Shown here: piece after piece, positions 6,064 through 9,336 of the stretch | Numbering within the stretch: position 1 is the stretch's first letter | How the letters are laid out: each line of letters starts with the position of its first letter | Assembly: GCA_003224135.1 (NCBI GenBank) | Contig: QHYO01000594.1 | Location: 1 to 9,336, forward strand | Direction of reading: 5' to 3' | Length of the DNA: 9,336 nt | Source of the DNA: Acidobacteriota bacterium | GTDB lineage: Bacteria > Acidobacteriota > Terriglobia > Acidiferrales > UBA7541 | Translations under genes and position numbers: made by a program | The notes under the pieces: model-generated | What the model saw: only the letters and a program-made list of their open reading frames with translations | What the model was told of the DNA's origin: nothing | The model's database searches: none

Positions 6064-7245
6064 ATGGGGGAATTCGTTTGCCGCGTGGCTGACGCCAACG
6101 GCCGAGTCTACTCGCACGTCGAGGCTGCGGGTACCCAAGCAGAAGCGCGCCAGAAGCTTGCGGACCGCGGGTTATACGTGTATTCGGTCGAGAATCGAAG
6201 CGGGTTCGTCAGCGGCATGCTGCAGCGCAGCAATGCCCGCCAGGTCGGTGGTTCCGACTTTCTCATCCTCAACCAGCAATTCAACACACTCATCAAAGCC
6301 GGATTGCCCATCCTCCGTGCGTTGGATTTGCTTACAGACCGCGCGGCGACGCCCAGGCTGCGGCCGATCATCTCTCAAGTTCGCGATCGCGTTCGGGAGG
6401 GGAAGTCGCTTTCGGAGGCCGTTAGCGACGCAGGCGTCTTTTCGAAGGTCTATTCGACCGCGATTCTTGCTGGCGAAAAGAGCGGCAATCTCTCTGGCGT
6501 CCTGGATTTCTACATCGCATATCAAAAGGTGAGCACAGGTGTTCTGCTTGTGGTTGTAGCCAGCCTCGTCGTTACTTACCTGGTGGCTTTTGTAGTCCCG
6601 AAATTTGGAACCCTGTATCGCGAGATGAACGTGGAACTGCCGGCGGCCACGCGCATCCTGATCGCACTCACGGTCGATTATCGCCCTGTAATCCTGGGAA
6701 TTTTGGCTGGATTGGTGGTCGTAGCCTTAGGTACCTTTTTTTGGTCGCGCTCGGAGGAAGGTGGCGCAGCCCTTGACCGGCTGAAGTTCCGGCTCCCTCT
6801 GATCGGCGATACTAGTTTGAAATTCCAGGTCGCGCAATTTTGCCGGACGCTGGCAACGCTGCTCACCGGAGGAACTCCGCTTGTGGCAGGTTTGCAGACC
6901 GCCGCTGACGCAATGGATAGCCCGCTGCTCCGAGGCTCGATTACTCGCGCGACACAGATGGTTCGCGAAGGCGATTCGCTCAACGCGGCCCTGGCAGCCA
7001 CGGAAATCATGCCCCCACTTGCTCTTGATATGATTGAAGTCGGCGAATCGAGCGGTGCGCTTGCACCGATGCTCACAAGCGTTGCGGAATTCTACGAGGA
7101 AGAAGTAAACCTTAAGCTTTCGGCCATGGTCGCTCTGATTGAACCAGCTATCCTGGTTTTCATGGGAGTTCTCGTGGCATTTATCCTGATTTCACTTTAT
7201 CTACCTATATTCTCTTTCTCAATTACGGGAGCGGCGGGCCACTAG
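6064..7245 (+). CDS. pilC: Type IV pilus inner-membrane platform protein PilC (GspF family)
   Basis: Polytopic protein of 393 residues that forms the inner-membrane platform on which PilB acts during pilin assembly. After a small N-terminal domain (1-60), the two T2SSF repeats are clear: repeat 1 at about 66-180 (LNQQFNTLIKAGLPILRALDLL, then AGEKSGNLSGVLDFY) and repeat 2 at about 256-385 (VAQFCRTLATLLTGGTPLVAGL, then VGESSGALAPMLTSVAEFY). Membrane segments lie near 160-180, 208-227 and 362-385, and FVVPKF follows the first. Unusual: between FY (149-150) and the first membrane segment only about nine residues remain, where repeat 2 and other PilC proteins have about 20, including the conserved A-x-x-YP stretch; see findings. 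Transcription probably starts at its own promoter; pilB follows after six bases, so the two are co-transcribed. GspF of a type II secretion system is the alternative, less likely here. Confidence 0.93.
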   Translation: MGEFVCRVADANGRVYSHVEAAGTQAEARQKLADRGLYVYSVENRSGFVSGMLQRSNARQVGGSDFLILNQQFNTLIKAGLPILRALDLLTDRAATPRLRPIISQVRDRVREGKSLSEAVSDAGVFSKVYSTAILAGEKSGNLSGVLDFYIAYQKVSTGVLLVVVASLVVTYLVAFVVPKFGTLYREMNVELPAATRILIALTVDYRPVILGILAGLVVVALGTFFWSRSEEGGAALDRLKFRLPLIGDTSLKFQVAQFCRTLATLLTGGTPLVAGLQTAADAMDSPLLRGSITRATQMVREGDSLNAALAATEIMPPLALDMIEVGESSGALAPMLTSVAEFYEEEVNLKLSAMVALIEPAILVFMGVLVAFILISLYLPIFSFSITGAAGH

Positions 7246-7251
7246 GCGTTT

Positions 7252-8892
7252 ATGGGAACAACACAAGACAATCCGGTCGTTGCTACAACTATTTTTACCG
7301 CCGAAGAGCAGCACGACCGGGAGAATGCCCGGCGCCTTGCGGAGCGCTATCGCGTTCCTTTTATCGATTTGCGCGAGCAGCGAATCGACCCGGAACTTTT
7401 TCGTACGATTCCAGCGGATTTGATGTTCCGCTACAACTTCGTTCCGCTCGAACAGAACAACAACGTTTTGGCAATTGCCGCCGCCGATCCAAGCCTGGTG
7501 TTGCTAAGTGATGAACTGGCTTTACTCCTCGGCAAAAAACTTGCTCCGCGTGTGGCCACGGCAAAGCAAATTGGAGACCTGCTCAAACGCACGGAACAGT
7601 CTCAGCGCGTCCTCGAGCAAGCGACCGAAGCTTTTACATTGCAGGTCACCAAAGCCGAGGAGGATACCGAAGAAACGATTTCCGGTGACCGCCTCACGCG
7701 AGACACCACCGGCAGCCCGGTCGTCAAACTCGTCGAGACCGTAATTTTCACCGCACTCGAACGCAGAGCAAGTGACATCCACATTGAAGCCCGCGATGCC
7801 GAAGTCGCCGTCAAGTACCGCATTGACGGCGTGCTGCAGCATGCCATGCAGCCCATCTCAAAAGACTGGCATTCTGCCGTCATCTCCCGCATTAAAGTTT
7901 TGAGTGACCTGGATATTGCCGAGCGCCGCATTCCGCAGGACGGCCGCTTCCGCGTCAAGTACAAGGGCCGCTTCATCGACTTGCGTGTCTCCATCATGCC
8001 GGCAAGCCACGGCGAAGATGCGGTTCTCCGCGTCCTCGACAAAGAAACTCTGTCTGAGAAATTCCAAAGCCTGAGTCTGGACGTCGTCGGCTTTTCGCAG
8101 GACGAAATGGCTCGCTTCCGCCGCTACATCCGCGAACCCTACGGCATGGTGCTCGTTACCGGTCCCACGGGTTCCGGCAAGACCACCACGCTTTACGCGG
8201 CCATAAACGAAATCAAGTCAGACGAAGACAAGATCATCACCATTGAAGATCCCGTGGAATATCAACTTCGTGGCATTACGCAAATTCCAGTCAACGAAAA
8301 GAAGGGCCTTACTTTCGCCCGCGGGTTGCGCTCGATCTTGCGACACGATCCGGACAAAATCATGGTCGGTGAAATCCGCGATCAGGAAACCGCGCAGATC
8401 GCTATTCAATCCGCACTTACCGGGCACCTGGTTTTTACAACCGTTCATGCGAACAACGTCACCGACGTCATCGGCCGTTTTATCAACATGGGTGTCGAGC
8501 CATACAATTTCGTTTCTGCTCTTAATTGCATCATGGCGCAACGCCTGGTCCGTATCATCTGTCCGAACTGCAAGCGCGTAAAGAAAGTCTCCGGGGACGA
8601 GCTTCGCGAAGCCGGATTCAAGCCCGAGGACGCGCAGAATACCCATATCAGCGAAGGTGCTGGATGCCTGGAATGCTCCGGCACGGGTTATCACGGCCGT
8701 ACTGCTATCTGCGAATTACTCGACCTTTCGGACCGGATTCGCGAGATGATTATCGACAGGAGACCCACTTCCGAAATCAAGCGAATTGCCCGCGAGGAAG
8801 GCATGATCACACTGCGCGAAAGCGGCATGGCAAAGGCAAAGTTGGGCATTACCACGCTGCGCGAAATCAATAAGGTGACTTTCGTTGATTGA
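7252..8892 (+). CDS. pilB: Type IV pilus extension ATPase PilB (GspE family)
   Basis: Cytoplasmic hexameric ATPase, 546 residues, that powers pilin polymerisation through PilC. An N-terminal MshEN/T2SSE-N domain occupies roughly 15-115, followed by a linker rich in acidic residues and the N2 domain (SDIHIEARDAEVAVKYRIDG). The catalytic core is complete: Walker A GPTGSGKT (304-311), Asp box TIEDPVEY (330-337), Walker B IMVGEIRD with catalytic Glu374, and His box TGHLVFTTVHANN (390-402). The tetracysteine zinc site is CPNC (437-440) and CLEC (472-475), which distinguishes the PilB/GspE branch from the retraction ATPase PilT. ATG 7252 lies six bases after the pilC stop with no strong Shine-Dalgarno sequence, suggesting coupled translation. 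pilT is not in the window. GspE is possible on sequence alone; pilins and pilM favour PilB. Confidence 0.95.
   Translation: MGTTQDNPVVATTIFTAEEQHDRENARRLAERYRVPFIDLREQRIDPELFRTIPADLMFRYNFVPLEQNNNVLAIAAADPSLVLLSDELALLLGKKLAPRVATAKQIGDLLKRTEQSQRVLEQATEAFTLQVTKAEEDTEETISGDRLTRDTTGSPVVKLVETVIFTALERRASDIHIEARDAEVAVKYRIDGVLQHAMQPISKDWHSAVISRIKVLSDLDIAERRIPQDGRFRVKYKGRFIDLRVSIMPASHGEDAVLRVLDKETLSEKFQSLSLDVVGFSQDEMARFRRYIREPYGMVLVTGPTGSGKTTTLYAAINEIKSDEDKIITIEDPVEYQLRGITQIPVNEKKGLTFARGLRSILRHDPDKIMVGEIRDQETAQIAIQSALTGHLVFTTVHANNVTDVIGRFINMGVEPYNFVSALNCIMAQRLVRIICPNCKRVKKVSGDELREAGFKPEDAQNTHISEGAGCLECSGTGYHGRTAICELLDLSDRIREMIIDRRPTSEIKRIAREEGMITLRESGMAKAKLGITTLREINKVTFVD
8872..8878 (+). promoter_or_regulatory. 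Ribosome binding site inside the end of pilB, for pilM
   Basis: AAGGTGA inside the last codons of pilB is followed six bases later by TTG 8885. It decides the start of pilM, which has no ATG or GTG near its N-terminus in this frame, and implies coupled translation. Confidence 0.65.
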
Positions 8893-9336
8893 AGCTGTCA
8901 CATACCGACAAGGCATTTACAAGAGCAACTTTGTCAGGAAGGTCGCTCTTTGGCTGGACGCTCAGGCTCATCCGCCCATCGCCATTGAAATCGCTCCTGA
9001 CCGCATCTCGGGCGCGCGATTTACCCGTACTGGTTCGCTCGATGGTTTCGCGGTTGAGGCTCTTCCGCCCGGGGCGATCGTTCCTTCCGCGGTGGAAACG
9101 AATATTGTCAACGCGGCGGCTGTTCGCACCGCGATGGACGGGGTTTGCGAACGTCTGCGCGCGAAGAGTGAAGTTGCGGCGCTGCTGCTTCCCGACACGG
9201 TGATCCGCGTTTTTGTCCAGCACTTCGAGCAGTTCCCTCGCAGCGCCAAGGAAGCTGTTCCGATGTTGCGCTGGAAGCTCAAGAAAAGTGTGCCATTCGA
9301 GGTCGATGAAACCCTCATTTCCTATATGCGTCAGGC
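8885..9336 (+). CDS. pilM: PilM-like T4P assembly protein (3' end missing)
   Basis: Start of an actin-like (ASKHA) protein that in T4P systems binds PilN at the membrane and helps connect the PilB/PilC motor to the alignment complex. The first 150 residues are visible. After an N-terminal stretch (MIEAVTYRQGIYKSNFVRKV), PPIAIEIAPDRISGARF resembles the first beta-hairpin of the fold, and KSEVAALLLPDTVIRVFVQHFEQFP followed by RWKLKKSVPFEVDE matches the PilM pattern in which peripheral strands precede a helix pair leading to PF-x-x-x-E. The TTG start overlaps the pilB stop by eight bases, preceded by AAGGTGA. This is the only start that keeps the whole conserved region; the first in-frame ATG is over 230 bases downstream. 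Assignment rests on remembered family features and position after pilB. Confidence 0.75.
   Translation, partial: MIEAVTYRQGIYKSNFVRKVALWLDAQAHPPIAIEIAPDRISGARFTRTGSLDGFAVEALPPGAIVPSAVETNIVNAAAVRTAMDGVCERLRAKSEVAALLLPDTVIRVFVQHFEQFPRSAKEAVPMLRWKLKKSVPFEVDETLISYMRQ

Overview
The window is a type IV pilus (T4P) locus, probably from a member of the Acidobacteriota or a close relative. That assignment is from memory: two roughly 160-residue pilins with the FSLIELLIVVAIILIIAAIA helix and an NLLR.R.AANEASA continuation resemble acidobacterial pilins, and a pilC-pilB-pilM block next to lolA and a GT-C/TPR membrane protein fits as well. No phylogenetic marker gene is present. The DNA is moderately GC-rich, with GTG and TTG starts in use.

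Left part (1-3093, + strand). The window opens inside a sigma-54-dependent response regulator of the PilR/NtrC type that lacks only its first few residues. About 480 bases later comes a type IV prepilin. Between them lies a convincing -24/-12 (sigma-54) promoter at 1752-1766, and about 60-100 bases upstream of the predicted transcript start there is an imperfect dyad placed like an activator site. This reproduces the PilR-pilA regulatory arrangement. A strong intrinsic terminator follows the first pilin, and then a second, paralogous pilin with an unusually long leader peptide.

Middle part (3100-5075, - strand). A large membrane protein with a GT-C-like (TMTC-like) N-terminal half and a C-terminal run of TPR repeats converges on the second pilin with a 6-base gap. 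It is split into two reading frames by a one-base shift in a G-rich tract near 4134.

Right part (5207-9336, + strand). Divergent from the GT-C gene, lolA (periplasmic lipoprotein carrier) is followed by pilC (inner-membrane platform), pilB (extension ATPase) and the start of pilM (actin-like assembly protein), which runs off the window. pilC-pilB and pilB-pilM are tightly spaced or overlapping and should form one transcription unit.

How the genes work together: the response regulator with sigma-54 would drive the major pilin; PilB hydrolyses ATP to power pilus extension through PilC, and PilM connects the cytoplasmic machinery to the alignment complex. The GT-C/TPR protein might glycosylate a surface product such as the pilins, but only its position suggests this. 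The most notable observations are the matched sigma-54 activator/promoter/dyad set, three look-alike promoter motifs placed for leaderless mRNAs (GT-C gene, lolA, pilC), an in-frame gap of about 11-12 residues in PilC at its first membrane segment, and the frameshift in the GT-C/TPR gene. I found no mobile element, CRISPR array, tRNA or rRNA.
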